Positions 33,289 through 42,830 of a stretch of 64,000 nt of DNA are shown here, in pieces. Numbering within the stretch: the stretch's first letter is position 1; each line of letters starts with the position of its first letter. This stretch comes from Paraburkholderia caffeinilytica (lineage in GTDB: Bacteria > Pseudomonadota > Gammaproteobacteria > Burkholderiales > Burkholderiaceae), in the NCBI RefSeq assembly GCF_003368325.1, contig NZ_CP031466.1, forward strand, positions 3,472,001 to 3,536,000. The letters are read 5' to 3'. The notes beneath the pieces are model-generated. The model saw only the letters and a program-made list of their open reading frames with translations, was not told the DNA's origin and ran no database searches. The translations under genes were made by a program, and so were the position numbers.

Positions 33289-34977
33289 ATGGAGACAAGC
33301 GCTCGCCCGCCCGCCATGGCAGACGGTAACGGGGTCCCTGCCGGTCTGCCGCAAGGTCCGCTACCGGCGGCCGTCGACATCCTGATCGTCGGTTGCGGAC
33401 CGGTGGGCGCCACGATCGCCAATCTGCTGGCCGTCTACGGTTTGCATGTGCTTGTCATCGACAAGGCGGCCGATATCTTCATGGCGCCTCGCGCGATCGC
33501 GTTGGATAACGAGGCGCTGCGAATCCTTCAGCTCGCAGGTGTTGAAGAGGGCGACTTCGAGAAGGTGGCGATATCGCAGGTGCGCATGCGCTCGCCGTGG
33601 CTGGGCGAATTCGGGCGAATCAACACACTCGGTGCTCTGGATGGACACCCCAAGCTCGTGACGTTTTACCAACCGGAACTCGAGCGGTGCCTTCGTGCAA
33701 AACTCCGTCAGTTCGATTGGGTGCACGTTGGACTCGGCGTGTCTTTGAGCGGGCTGGTGGAGCATGAGGACCATGTCATGGCCTCGCTGGATGCCGGTCC
33801 CGCAGGCGCGCACTGCGTTCGTGCCAAATACGTAGTGGGCGCGGACGGCGCCAGTTCTCTCGTGCGCCAGTTGATCGGTCAGGACTTCACCGGCAAAACC
33901 TTCAACGAGGATTGGCTCATTGTGGACGCGCGTCACGTCCCCCGGCCTATCGATCACGTCGAATTCATCTGCGATCACCGGCGCCCGGTTCCTCACATGA
34001 CCGCCCCAGGCGGGCGCGAGCGATGGGAGTTCATGCTGCGCCCTGGGGAAACCAGGGAGGAGATGGAGTCCGACGCGCGCATCCGGGATCTGCTTGCGCC
34101 ATGGGGAGACGTTGACCAGATGGTCATCGAACGGAAAGCGGTGTACCGCTTCCATGCAAGAACGGTAAGCGCATTCAGCAAAGGGCGGGTTTTTCTCGCG
34201 GGCGATGCTGCGCATATCACACCGCCGTTCGTGGGGCAGGGACTGGTTGCCGGACTACGCGACGCGGCAAACCTGTCCTGGAAGCTGGCGATGGTGATAC
34301 ACGGCCATGCCACACCCCAAATCCTCGACACATACAACCAGGAACGTGGACCCCATGTGAGGGCAATGATCCGGCTCGCAAAGTTTATGGGCAAGCTCGT
34401 GATGCCCCGCAATGCCGCCGTTGCATTCTTCACGCATGGCGTGATGCGCATGGCGCGGCTCGTGCCCAAGGCGCGTATCTACTTCGAGGAAATGCACATC
34501 AAACCGGCGAATGCCTGCCGGCGCGGACTGTTCGTCAAAGGCCGTTCCGGATCCCGGCTGGTTCGCGGTGCGGTGCTTCCGCAGGGTTGGGTGCGCAGCG
34601 CCGCCGGCGCGCAGTGTTTGAGCGACGACGCCCTCGGCAACCGGCTCGTGCTCGTCGGGTTCGGTGTCGATGCCGCTGCAACGCTCAAGGCCAGTACAAA
34701 AGCTGCGCTCTTCGCGGCCGGCGGCGCCATCGTGAACATCTCGCATCGCGGGCAACAGCTTGATGCACGTGCGAGCGCCTGGGAGGATCTGCACGGCACC
34801 TTTCTACCTGGCGCGGTGCGATATGGCTGGGTCGCGGTCGTCCGCCCTGACAAGACCGTCATGAACGACGGGCCTGCCGTCGATGCGAACCGGATCCTGC
34901 AGGAAAGTTTGATGCTGCTGCGAAAACCTGCCCGAACAAGGCAGACAGCGGCCGAATCGGTTGCATCTTCTGCCTGA
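33289..34977 (+). CDS. FAD-dependent aromatic hydroxylase (MhpA-like)
   Basis: A 562-residue flavin monooxygenase of the PheA/MhpA group, which adds hydroxyl to a phenolic ring using NAD(P)H and O2. Motifs: VDILIVGCGPVGATIANLL (about 27-45; GxGxxG), the DG motif in KYVVGADGASSLVRQLIG (about 181-198), and the GD motif GDAAHITPPFVGQGL (about 305-319) for the FAD ribityl chain. The C-terminal thioredoxin-like region (about 430-540) is typical of this group. It heads a tight operon with an extradiol dioxygenase, and so should make the catechol (or hydroquinone) that is cleaved next. The ATG at 33289 follows GGAG by ten bases. A related substrate of 3-(3-hydroxyphenyl)propionate type is possible but unproven. 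Confidence 0.85.
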   Translation: METSARPPAMADGNGVPAGLPQGPLPAAVDILIVGCGPVGATIANLLAVYGLHVLVIDKAADIFMAPRAIALDNEALRILQLAGVEEGDFEKVAISQVRMRSPWLGEFGRINTLGALDGHPKLVTFYQPELERCLRAKLRQFDWVHVGLGVSLSGLVEHEDHVMASLDAGPAGAHCVRAKYVVGADGASSLVRQLIGQDFTGKTFNEDWLIVDARHVPRPIDHVEFICDHRRPVPHMTAPGGRERWEFMLRPGETREEMESDARIRDLLAPWGDVDQMVIERKAVYRFHARTVSAFSKGRVFLAGDAAHITPPFVGQGLVAGLRDAANLSWKLAMVIHGHATPQILDTYNQERGPHVRAMIRLAKFMGKLVMPRNAAVAFFTHGVMRMARLVPKARIYFEEMHIKPANACRRGLFVKGRSGSRLVRGAVLPQGWVRSAAGAQCLSDDALGNRLVLVGFGVDAAATLKASTKAALFAAGGAIVNISHRGQQLDARASAWEDLHGTFLPGAVRYGWVAVVRPDKTVMNDGPAVDANRILQESLMLLRKPARTRQTAAESVASSA

Positions 34978-34986
34978 GATAACACT

Positions 34987-36057
34987 ATGACGCTCATCAC
35001 TGAACAACCCGCCCGGCATCCGGCGCCGACTACGAAGGCATTGGCGCTGGCTTACCTGATTTTCGAACGCCCCGATCTCGAGCAGGCGGAGCGATTCCTG
35101 AACGATTTTGGTCTGCGCACCGTCGTGCGCGACGAACCATTTCTCTTTCTCCGGGGCACGTCTGGATCGCCTTTCTGCTATGTCGTGCGTAAATCGACGC
35201 ATGCGCGATTCGTTGGATTGGGTCTGCGAATGCGGGACCTGTCTGACCTCAAGGCATTGACGAAGGTATCCGGTGCATCGGCGATAGAGACGTCCGATTG
35301 GCCCGGCGGCGGGCATCGCGTGACGCTTGTCGATCCCTCGGGATTTCGCGTCGACGCGATATGCGAGCAGACGCCTGCGGGAACCTTGCCGCACCGCCCC
35401 GCGTTGCATTTCAATTCGCCGGATGACGTGGTCAGGGTCAACAGCACGCAACGCCCGCCGGCGAGTGCGCCGGAGATTCTGCGACTGGGACATGTGGTTC
35501 TCGAGCTTGCCGATTTCCAGGCAACCTGTGCGTGGTACACACGTTACTTCGGCTTCATTCCGAGCGATGTTCAGGTGCTGCCCGACGGCTCTCCAGCCGT
35601 TGCATTCATGCGGCTGGATCTCGGCGATACGCCCGCGGATCATCACACGCTCGCATTGGCGCAGGGCTTCGCACCGGTCTATAGCCACAGCGCGTATGAA
35701 GTCATCGATGCCGATGCGATCGGCATGGGGCAGCGGGTTCTACGGGAAAAAGGCTATACCCACGCGTGGGGCATCGGCCGGCATGTACTCGGCAGTCAGG
35801 TGTTCGACTACTGGCAGGATCCGACAGGCGCCAAGCACGAGCATTACTGCGACGGCGACATGTTCACGGCCGACAAACCTATGGGCATTCATCCGGTCAG
35901 CAGGAATGCCATGTCGCAGTGGGGACCCGTTATGCCGCGCAGCTTCACCAAGCCGAAGCTGACGCTGGGTGCAGTGACGGCACTGTTCCGCAATCTTCGT
36001 CGCAGTCCCGACCTGACCGTCGCGAAGCTGCGCATGCTCGCAAAAATCTTCGCCTGA
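34987..36057 (+). CDS. Extradiol ring-cleavage dioxygenase (two-domain VOC type)
   Basis: A 356-residue two-domain vicinal-oxygen-chelate enzyme like 2,3-dihydroxybiphenyl or catechol 2,3-dioxygenases. The second domain has the Fe(II) triad: His169 in RLGHVVLEL, His219 or His220 in ADHHTLALA, and Glu285 in KHEHYCDGD. The catalytic acid histidine of the family would lie near YSHSAYEV (about 237-244). It opens the ring next to a hydroxyl pair. Nine bases separate it from the hydroxylase gene, which should supply its substrate. The C-terminus is about 50 residues longer than in BphC, with a basic helix ending RMLAKIFA. Confidence 0.87.
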   Translation: MTLITEQPARHPAPTTKALALAYLIFERPDLEQAERFLNDFGLRTVVRDEPFLFLRGTSGSPFCYVVRKSTHARFVGLGLRMRDLSDLKALTKVSGASAIETSDWPGGGHRVTLVDPSGFRVDAICEQTPAGTLPHRPALHFNSPDDVVRVNSTQRPPASAPEILRLGHVVLELADFQATCAWYTRYFGFIPSDVQVLPDGSPAVAFMRLDLGDTPADHHTLALAQGFAPVYSHSAYEVIDADAIGMGQRVLREKGYTHAWGIGRHVLGSQVFDYWQDPTGAKHEHYCDGDMFTADKPMGIHPVSRNAMSQWGPVMPRSFTKPKLTLGAVTALFRNLRRSPDLTVAKLRMLAKIFA

Positions 36058-36082
36058 CCACTGGAAGCAACCCGAGATAGCT

Positions 36083-37039
36083 ATGTCACTCAACGTATTG
36101 CGTTACCGGCACGAAGGGCGTGCCCACTGGGGGATCGTCAGGAACGGTCTGATAACGCCTATCCCCGGCAGCTTCGACTCGACTGGCGCTTTCATCGAGG
36201 CCAACCCGCTCGGACAACTCGCCGCGCTGACGGGCCCGACCGTCCCGGAAGCTGACGTCCAATGGTTGTCTCCCGTGACACCGGACCAGCAGTTCATCTG
36301 CCAGGGGGCGAACTATCGTCAACACATGATCGAGTCGGGCATGAATCCGGATGCGAAGGCGTACAACATGGTCTTCACCAAAGCCCCGAGCTGCATCGTG
36401 CCCGCCGATTCCGATCTGGTGCGGCCGCGCCATGTGCGTTTCCTTGACTATGAGATCGAGCTCGGCCTCGTATTTCGGCAGAGTATTTCCTCCCGTCAGT
36501 CCGTTACCGACGACAACCTGCACGAGTACGTGGCCGGCGCGGTGATCGTGAATGACTACTCCGCCCGTGACGTGCAGATACCGCAGATGCAGTTCTACAA
36601 AGGCAAGAGCTACCGCACCTTCGGACCGGTAGGGCCGTACCTGTGTCTGCTCGAACCTCGTGAGATCGGTCTTCTCAAGAAGCTGCGACTGACGCTTACG
36701 GTCAATGGCGCTATACGGCAGAACGACTCGACGTCAAATCTCGTCTACGGCTTTGCGGAAACGCTGTCGGAGCTTTCGGGCGTGCACGATCTGCGCGCCG
36801 GCGATCTGCTTTCAACGGGAACGCCGTCCGGTTGCGCGCTCTCGGTGCCGTCCCCCGCCAAGCAGCGCGTCGCCGCGCTGCTGCCCGAGGCGAGCCGGTG
36901 GCGCCTGTTCATGAAGATACAGGCCGCAAGGAGCCAGTACCTGAAGCCGGGAGACGTCGTCGAGTCGCGTATCGTCAGCGAGGATGGCTCAATCAATCTT
37001 GGTGCGCAGCGCAACCGTGTCGTTGAAGAGGCAGCATGA
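36083..37039 (+). CDS. Fumarylacetoacetate hydrolase family enzyme
   Basis: A 318-residue FAH-fold enzyme. Members cut C-C bonds of acylpyruvates or hydrate 2-oxopentenoates downstream of ring cleavage. The metal site is seen in LDYEIELGLVF (about 128-138, two Glu) and GAVIVNDYSARDVQ (about 153-166, Asp), with LLSTGTPSGCAL (about 243-254) forming the active-site lid. The mhp pathway uses a related hydratase, and gentisate pathways a fumarylpyruvate hydrolase; which applies here is open. It is placed 25 bases after the dioxygenase gene, and its stop overlaps the next start (ATGA). Confidence 0.85.
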   Translation: MSLNVLRYRHEGRAHWGIVRNGLITPIPGSFDSTGAFIEANPLGQLAALTGPTVPEADVQWLSPVTPDQQFICQGANYRQHMIESGMNPDAKAYNMVFTKAPSCIVPADSDLVRPRHVRFLDYEIELGLVFRQSISSRQSVTDDNLHEYVAGAVIVNDYSARDVQIPQMQFYKGKSYRTFGPVGPYLCLLEPREIGLLKKLRLTLTVNGAIRQNDSTSNLVYGFAETLSELSGVHDLRAGDLLSTGTPSGCALSVPSPAKQRVAALLPEASRWRLFMKIQAARSQYLKPGDVVESRIVSEDGSINLGAQRNRVVEEAA

Positions 37040-39006
37040 AAGGCGTTTCTGCTCTGGTCGATGTGGAGGCCATCGAGGCACGTGGGGAGCCGGCAGACCG
37101 TCCGGCGAGTACGTACGAGATGATCTGCCGCGGCGCGGCGATCGATCCCTCGGCGCCTGCGCTGTCATTCTTCCTGCGCGCCGACGACCATCGCAGTCCG
37201 GCGCGGTGGTCGTACCACGAGCTGGTTCGAGATATCACGCGCACCGCGAATATGTTCACGCGCCTCGGTGTCGAGCGCGATGCAGTCGTCGCTTACGTGT
37301 TGCCCAATCTCCCCGAGACGCATTTTGTGATCTGGGGTGGTGAAGCGGCAGGCATTGTGTGTGCGATCAATCCACTACTGGAGGCGACAGCGATCGCGTC
37401 GTTGCTGAACGCTGCCGGCGCGAAAGTCCTGGTGACGCTTGCACCGTTCCCAGGCACTGATCTGTGGCCCAAGGTCAGCGGGGTGCTCGATCAGGTGCCG
37501 TCCCTGAAACACCTCGTGCTGGTGGATCTATCGCGGCACATTCGCGGAATTCGCGGGCTCGCAGCAAAGGCGCTGCAGCGTCGGGAGTGCCGACGATTGC
37601 ACGGTCGCGGCGGCATACGGGGTGCCGTCCCCACACGCATCGAAGTTCACGATTTCGCCCGTGCGATCTCGCGCGAGTCCGGTGCGAAATTGACGAGTGT
37701 ACGCAAGATCCGATCCGGTGACCTGTCGTCCTATTTCTGCACCGGCGGCACGACAGGCTTGCCCAAACTTGCGATGCGTACGCACGACAACGAAATCAGC
37801 AATGCGTGGGCCGTCGGTGAATTCATTGGCGATGGCATCGGCCCTGGCAAGACCACGTTTTGCGGACTACCGCTCTTTCATGTCAACGCGGTCCTGGCAA
37901 CTGGCCTCGTGCCTTTTTCCCGCGGCGCGCACGTCGTGCTCGGCACGCCGCAGGGCTATCGCGGTGAAGGGGTCGTGAAGCGTTTCTGGGAAATCGTCGA
38001 GCATCACCGCATCAACTTCTTTAGCGGGGTACCTACGCTCTATGCCTCTCTGCTTGACGTACCCATCGCCGGCCATGATTTGCAATCGCTTGAATATGGC
38101 TTGTGCGGAGCGGCGCCAATGCCTATTGAGGTGTTCCGGTCCTTTCAGGAGCGAACCGGCGTACGCATCCTGGAGGGTTACGGGCTGACGGAGGGCGCTT
38201 GCGTCAGCAGTGCGAATCCGCCGCTCGGTGAGCGCCGGCTCGGATCGATTGGACTGCGCATGCCGGGACAACTGATGAAAGCGGTCGTTGTGAACGAAGC
38301 CGGGCAGTATGTCAGAGACTGTGCGCCGAACGAGACTGGGCTCCTTGTCATATCCGGATCCAATGTCTTCAGGGGCTATGCGCAGGCCCAGCACAACAAA
38401 GGATTGTGGGTCGATCTGGCAGACGGGAGACGCTGGCTCAATACCGGAGACCTGGGACGCCAGGATTCTGACGGCTACTTCTGGCTGACCGGACGCAAGA
38501 AGGAACTGATCATCCGCGGGGGGCACAACATCGATCCGGCAACGATCGAAGAGTGCCTGCACCGTCACCCATCCGTCGCGCTTGCCGCCGCTATCGGCCG
38601 ACCCGATGCTCATGCCGGAGAACTGCCGGTGGTGTATGTGCAGCTCAAGTCAGGAGCTCAGGCCACCGAGCAGGAACTTGCCGCGTATGCACATCGGATG
38701 ATCGGTGAGCGAGCGGCCTGGCCGAAGCGCATCTATCTAATCGATGCAATGCCGTTGACGGCGGTGGGAAAAATCTTCAAACCGGACTTGAAACGCCGTG
38801 AAGCGCTCGAAGTGCTTTCGGCTTCACTTGCGGAGGCCGGGATTGAAGACGCGCGTGTAAGTATGGTCGACTCGCCCGAGGGACCTGAAGTGCAAGTGGA
38901 ACTCGTCGATATGGCGCTTACCGAACGGGCAACGCAAGTCTTGGGGCGCTTCCCTTTCCGGTTCTCGCTTGTCGGTAAGTGCGGCGAGTTATCCGGTCGA
39001 CGATAG
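37036..39006 (+). CDS. Acyl-CoA synthetase (AMP-forming)
   Basis: A 656-residue adenylate-forming ligase. The P-loop is YFCTGGTTGLPKLAMRTH (about 234-251), GYGLTEGACVSS (about 380-391) is the second core motif, and TGDLGRQDSDGYFWLTGRKKELI (about 473-495) holds the ATP-binding Asp and hinge; the adenylation lysine is in AVGKIFKPDLKR (about 576-587). About 60 residues follow it, an unusual tail. It activates a carboxylic acid with CoA. In this operon the acid is probably a side chain or a ring-cleavage product, to be handled by beta-oxidation. A free long-chain fatty acid is less likely given the setting. Confidence 0.87.
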   Translation: MKGVSALVDVEAIEARGEPADRPASTYEMICRGAAIDPSAPALSFFLRADDHRSPARWSYHELVRDITRTANMFTRLGVERDAVVAYVLPNLPETHFVIWGGEAAGIVCAINPLLEATAIASLLNAAGAKVLVTLAPFPGTDLWPKVSGVLDQVPSLKHLVLVDLSRHIRGIRGLAAKALQRRECRRLHGRGGIRGAVPTRIEVHDFARAISRESGAKLTSVRKIRSGDLSSYFCTGGTTGLPKLAMRTHDNEISNAWAVGEFIGDGIGPGKTTFCGLPLFHVNAVLATGLVPFSRGAHVVLGTPQGYRGEGVVKRFWEIVEHHRINFFSGVPTLYASLLDVPIAGHDLQSLEYGLCGAAPMPIEVFRSFQERTGVRILEGYGLTEGACVSSANPPLGERRLGSIGLRMPGQLMKAVVVNEAGQYVRDCAPNETGLLVISGSNVFRGYAQAQHNKGLWVDLADGRRWLNTGDLGRQDSDGYFWLTGRKKELIIRGGHNIDPATIEECLHRHPSVALAAAIGRPDAHAGELPVVYVQLKSGAQATEQELAAYAHRMIGERAAWPKRIYLIDAMPLTAVGKIFKPDLKRREALEVLSASLAEAGIEDARVSMVDSPEGPEVQVELVDMALTERATQVLGRFPFRFSLVGKCGELSGRR

Positions 39007-39082
39007 GCGTTCGAAGCAGGTTCGTACGGGTTAGCGTTTTCTATTTAATTAGTATTACTAGTGAAATAAATCAGGAGGAGAT

Positions 39083-39820
39083 ATGAGAAACAAACTACAC
39101 GTCAAGGCAGTATGCATATCGGCTGTCGCCGGTCTTGCCGTTATTGCCGGAAATGCCCAAGCCCAGGCAAGTGGAAGTACGACAATCGGCGCCGGCTGGT
39201 TGCATATCATGCCGCAGGGAAAATCCGGCCTGACCAACGTTGTCAGCGCTGGCGGGGTGCCGGTCAATCAGGATGTGCCGGATACCGGAGCCCATGCCAG
39301 CAACTCTGACACGGCAAGCTTTTCGATCGAATATCACGTCACCGACAACATTGGGGTCGCGTTGCTGATGGGCACTCCCTTCACGAGCCACCTGATCGGG
39401 GACGGGTCATTGAGCCAGTTCGGCGTGATCGGCGAAGCCAAGCCGCTGGCGCCGATTCTGGAGGCCAGATATCACCTGTTTTCCGCCGATAGTAAATTCA
39501 GACCGTTTGTTGGCGTTGGCGCAAACTACACGTGGTTCGCCAACACACACCTGACGAATAGCAGTTTCATTGCCGCTAACTTCGGTCCCGGAAGTTCAAC
39601 GAGCGCGAGCCTGAGTCCGTCATGGAATCCCGTGCTGGACGTTGGAGCAACCTACTCAATGACGAAGCATTGGTCGGTCGGCGCCTCTCTAATTTATATG
39701 CCGCTGTCGACAACGTTGACGACGCGTGCAACCACGGCAACAGGATCCGAAGTGGTGACGAAAACAAAGATCCGGGTGACTCCGTTGATTACCCTCGTCA
39801 ACGTTGCTTATACGTTCTAG
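39083..39820 (+). CDS. OmpW-family outer-membrane channel
   Basis: A 245-residue eight-stranded OmpW/AlkL-family barrel. Signal peptide 1-27 (ending NAQA), GAGWLHIMPQGKSGLTNV near the start of the mature part, ISVEYHVTDNIG-like FSIEYHVTDNIGVALLMGTPF at about 77-97, and a C-terminal aromatic strand LITLVNVAYTF as assembly signal. Relatives let hydrophobic compounds such as alkanes, naphthalene or monoterpenes through the outer membrane by lateral diffusion. Being the last gene of the aromatic operon, 76 bases after the CoA ligase, it suggests that the substrate is poorly water-soluble. AGGAGGAG lies right before the ATG. Confidence 0.88.
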   Translation: MRNKLHVKAVCISAVAGLAVIAGNAQAQASGSTTIGAGWLHIMPQGKSGLTNVVSAGGVPVNQDVPDTGAHASNSDTASFSIEYHVTDNIGVALLMGTPFTSHLIGDGSLSQFGVIGEAKPLAPILEARYHLFSADSKFRPFVGVGANYTWFANTHLTNSSFIAANFGPGSSTSASLSPSWNPVLDVGATYSMTKHWSVGASLIYMPLSTTLTTRATTATGSEVVTKTKIRVTPLITLVNVAYTF

Positions 39821-40041
39821 AGCCAATCAGAAACGAAGGTGAGAGTCTGCAGTTGCAGGCTCTTGTAGATCATTGCCGAACTGAGCAAGACTGGTTCGCA
39901 CCGCCCAGTACCGTGTTGTGAGACGACTCCGGCGGGTACTCGGCGCACGCGGCGCTTGCGCCACTACAGGTACTACGATGCCGTCTCGTGCGTACAGATT
40001 TCTGGAATCCGGTATGGCGGGCCATGTGACAAAAGCGATGG

Positions 40042-41601
40042 TCAGGCGTCGGCCACCTGGAACGCCGCGGCCGCGCGTTGCAGGCTCATCGCCTGCTCCT
40101 TCAGCGACTGCGCCGCGGCGGCAGCCTGCTCCACGAGCGCCGCGTTCTGCTGCGTCATGCTGTCCATCTGCGTGACCGCGAGATTCACCTGGTCGATGCC
40201 GGCGCTCTGTTCCGTTGCCGCTGCCGCGATCTCCTGCACGACGCCGGTCACGCGCATGATCGCGTCGCGCGCTTCGTCGATCGTCGAGCCGGTGTTTTCG
40301 ACCAGCGTCGCGCCGCTGCCGACGCTGCCCACCGCATGACTGATCAGCTCGCGAATTTCCTTCGCCGCGGTTGCGCTACGCTGTGCGAGGCTGCGCACCT
40401 CGCTCGCGACGACCGCGAAGCCGCGGCCCTGCTCACCCGCGCGTGCCGCTTCAACCGCCGCGTTCAGCGCGAGGATGTTGGTTTGAAACGCGATGCCTTC
40501 GATCGTCGCGATGATCTCGACCATGCGACCCGATTCGCTCGAGATGCCCTTCATTGCCGTGACAGCCTGCGTGATCATGTCGCCGCCGCGGTTCGCGATC
40601 TTCGCGGCGCTGGCGGCAAGCTCGCTGGCGGTGCGCGCGTTGTCGGCAGTCTGGCGGACCATCGCCGTCATTTGCTCCATGCTCGACGCCGTTTCCTGCA
40701 ACGACGCCGCCTGGCTCTCGGTTCGCGACGACAGGTCGGCATTGCCGTTCGCGATCTCGCTCGCGCCGCACGCGACATTGTCGGACGCGTGCTTGATCTG
40801 GCAGATGGTGCCCGTCAGCGCGTCGCGCATCCGCTGCATGACGTGCAACAGGCTCGACGTGTCGCCGTCGCGCGTGCGGATCGCCACGGTCAGGTCGCCC
40901 GATGCGATCGCATCCGCCACGTTTGCCGCGTAGGCCGGATCGCCGCCGACCGTGCGCGCGATGCTGCGGTTCGTCACCGCGACGAGCGTCACGAGCACCG
41001 CCGACACCGCCACGAAGATCGCGCCGAGCAGCCACAGCGAGGCCATGAACGCCGCGTCGATGTCGTCGACGTAGGCGCCGGTCGCGATGATCCAGTCCCA
41101 CGGCGCGTAGCGCACCACGTAGCCGATCTTGCCGACCGCCTGCGCCGGCGCCGCGCCCGGATGCGGGAACACGTAGTCGACGAAACCGCCGTCCGGCGCC
41201 TGCGCGGCCGAGGCGAACGTCACGTAATGGTGGCGGCCGTCGGCATCGGCGCTGCCCGCGAGATCCTTGCCTTCGAGTGCCGGCTTGATGGGATGCATCA
41301 CCATCTGCGGCTTCGAGTTGATCACAAGGAAGTAGCCGTCTTCGCCGTAGCGGACGCCGCGCAGGCGTTCGAGCGCCTGCTTGCGGGCGTCCGCCTCCGG
41401 CAGCGCGCCGCTTTGCGCCAACGCGGCATACTCCGTGACGATACTGAGCCCGACGTGCGCGACGTTCGTGAGGTCGTGCTTACGTTCCTCGATGCGTGTC
41501 TCGCGCGAATGCCACGCCGCCGACACCGAAACGGCGAGCAACGCGACGAGGCTGATGATCAACGGCAGCCACAGCTTCTGGGTAAAACTGAGCTTGTGCA
41601 T
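40042..41601 (-). CDS. Methyl-accepting chemotaxis protein with single-Cache sensor
   Basis: A 519-residue chemoreceptor. Helix 1 (about 10-30), a periplasmic single Cache domain (about 35-185) with [26 protein letters not shown] and [18 protein letters not shown], typical of sCache_2 sensors for small carboxylates; helix 2 (about 190-212), a HAMP-like linker, and a cytoplasmic signalling domain whose hairpin tip contains [19 protein letters not shown] (about 390-408). There is no C-terminal pentapeptide for tethering of CheR. It should steer swimming toward a carboxylic acid. It stands alone, convergent with the OmpW gene. Confidence 0.92.
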   Translation of the reverse strand: MHKLSFTQKLWLPLIISLVALLAVSVSAAWHSRETRIEERKHDLTNVAHVGLSIVTEYAALAQSGALPEADARKQALERLRGVRYGEDGYFLVINSKPQMVMHPIKPALEGKDLAGSADADGRHHYVTFASAAQAPDGGFVDYVFPHPGAAPAQAVGKIGYVVRYAPWDWIIATGAYVDDIDAAFMASLWLLGAIFVAVSAVLVTLVAVTNRSIARTVGGDPAYAANVADAIASGDLTVAIRTRDGDTSSLLHVMQRMRDALTGTICQIKHASDNVACGASEIANGNADLSSRTESQAASLQETASSMEQMTAMVRQTADNARTASELAASAAKIANRGGDMITQAVTAMKGISSESGRMVEIIATIEGIAFQTNILALNAAVEAARAGEQGRGFAVVASEVRSLAQRSATAAKEIRELISHAVGSVGSGATLVENTGSTIDEARDAIMRVTGVVQEIAAAATEQSAGIDQVNLAVTQMDSMTQQNAALVEQAAAAAQSLKEQAMSLQRAAAAFQVADA

Positions 41602-41768
41602 CCTGAGTCCTCTTGCAAACGAATGGAACTCGCGCAGGTTGCCGTGCGAAGTGGCACGTGAATGGGCGCGCCAGGTGGCGCCGGTGGACTGTCCGGCGGC
41701 CGTCCAGGTGGTTCCTGCCTGACTTATCGGCGGATACAGGCGAAAGTTTTATCCTGTGAAACCCTCGG

Positions 41769-42812
41769 TTAGCGCCTTACCGATTCTTCCGCCGCTGCTT
41801 CGCGCAGGAAATGCGCGATCGTCTCCTCGATCACCGATCTGGCGAGACCCTGCACAATGAAGACGAGGCGTGTGGTGTGATCGTCGTCCGGCCACGCTTC
41901 AAGCCGCAACGGTTCATGCAGCAACTGCTGCACGCCATGGAACACCACAGGCCGCGATTCGCCGATGAAATTGCCGATTCCCTTCACCCGCAGGATGCGT
42001 TCGCCGTGATAGCCGAGCAGGACGGTCAGCGCGGTTTCGAAGGCCTGCATGGGCAATGCCTGCGGGTAAGTCAGGCAGAAACTGTCGATATCCGGGTGGG
42101 CTGCGCGTGACGCCGTCGCGCCACGCATCAGCAACTTGCGCGGCGCAGGCTCGGCGCGCAACCAGGGGCGCAAGGCACGCGGCGTCAGGATGTCGAGCAA
42201 TGGGTGTGCGTCAATCTCGCCGTTGCGAACCGGGATGCGTGGCGCACCCGGATTCAGCGCCTCAAGCGCCGCCTCGAGGTCGGCCAGCGCGGGCGCATCG
42301 ACCAGTTCGGCCTTGGTCAGCAATAGCCGGTCCGCGACGGCCGCCTGCTGACGCGATTCCTCATGCCGGGCCAGTTGCGCGGCGCCGTGTTTCGCATCGA
42401 CGGTCGTCACGATGCCGTCGAGTTGCAAACGACCTTCAAGCGCCGGGTCGCCCAGCAGCAACGAAATCACGGGGCCGGGCCTCGCCAGCCCCGTGGTCTC
42501 GATCAAAATCCGCTCGAAAGCGGGAATCTCGCCACGCGTGCGGCGCTCCAGCAGATCGGCCACGGTCGCCGCCAGTTCGTCGCGCACGCCGCAACACAGG
42601 CAGCCGTTTTCCAGCAGCGCGATGGTGTCGTCGCGCGAGGTGCTGACGAACAGATGATCGAGACCGATCGCACCCAGTTCATTGATCACCACCGCGCAAC
42701 GGCCCAGCGCGGGTTGCGGCAGCAGGCGATTGAGCAACGTGGTCTTGCCCGAACCGAGAAAGCCCGTCAGCAACGTCAGGGGAATTGCGGCGGATTGCAT
42801 GGTGGCTTGCAT
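41769..42812 (-). CDS. CobW/YjiA-type G3E GTPase (metal chaperone)
   Basis: A 347-residue GTPase of the CobW/COG0523 group that delivers zinc, cobalt or other metals to client proteins. The Walker A motif is TGFLGSGKTTLLNRLL (about 15-30), the family's metal-binding CxCC is NGCLCCGVRDEL (about 67-78) and NELGAIGLD and ETTGLARPGP (about 105-114) are switch regions. The C-terminal CobW_C domain (about 245-335) is complete. I chose the ATG at 42812; an ATG 12 bases later and a GTG 18 bases earlier are possible. It follows the Tat-exported metallohydrolase gene closely, which may be its client. Confidence 0.88.
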   Translation of the reverse strand: MQATMQSAAIPLTLLTGFLGSGKTTLLNRLLPQPALGRCAVVINELGAIGLDHLFVSTSRDDTIALLENGCLCCGVRDELAATVADLLERRTRGEIPAFERILIETTGLARPGPVISLLLGDPALEGRLQLDGIVTTVDAKHGAAQLARHEESRQQAAVADRLLLTKAELVDAPALADLEAALEALNPGAPRIPVRNGEIDAHPLLDILTPRALRPWLRAEPAPRKLLMRGATASRAAHPDIDSFCLTYPQALPMQAFETALTVLLGYHGERILRVKGIGNFIGESRPVVFHGVQQLLHEPLRLEAWPDDDHTTRLVFIVQGLARSVIEETIAHFLREAAAEESVRR

Positions 42813-42830
42813 GGTGGTTTGCCCCGGCAC

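Noticed and set aside
39843..39862. Hairpin after the OmpW gene (GAGTCTGCA/TGCAGGCTC) as a terminator
   Set aside because: The stem includes a G-U pair, the loop is only two bases long and no T-run follows, so support is too weak to list it.
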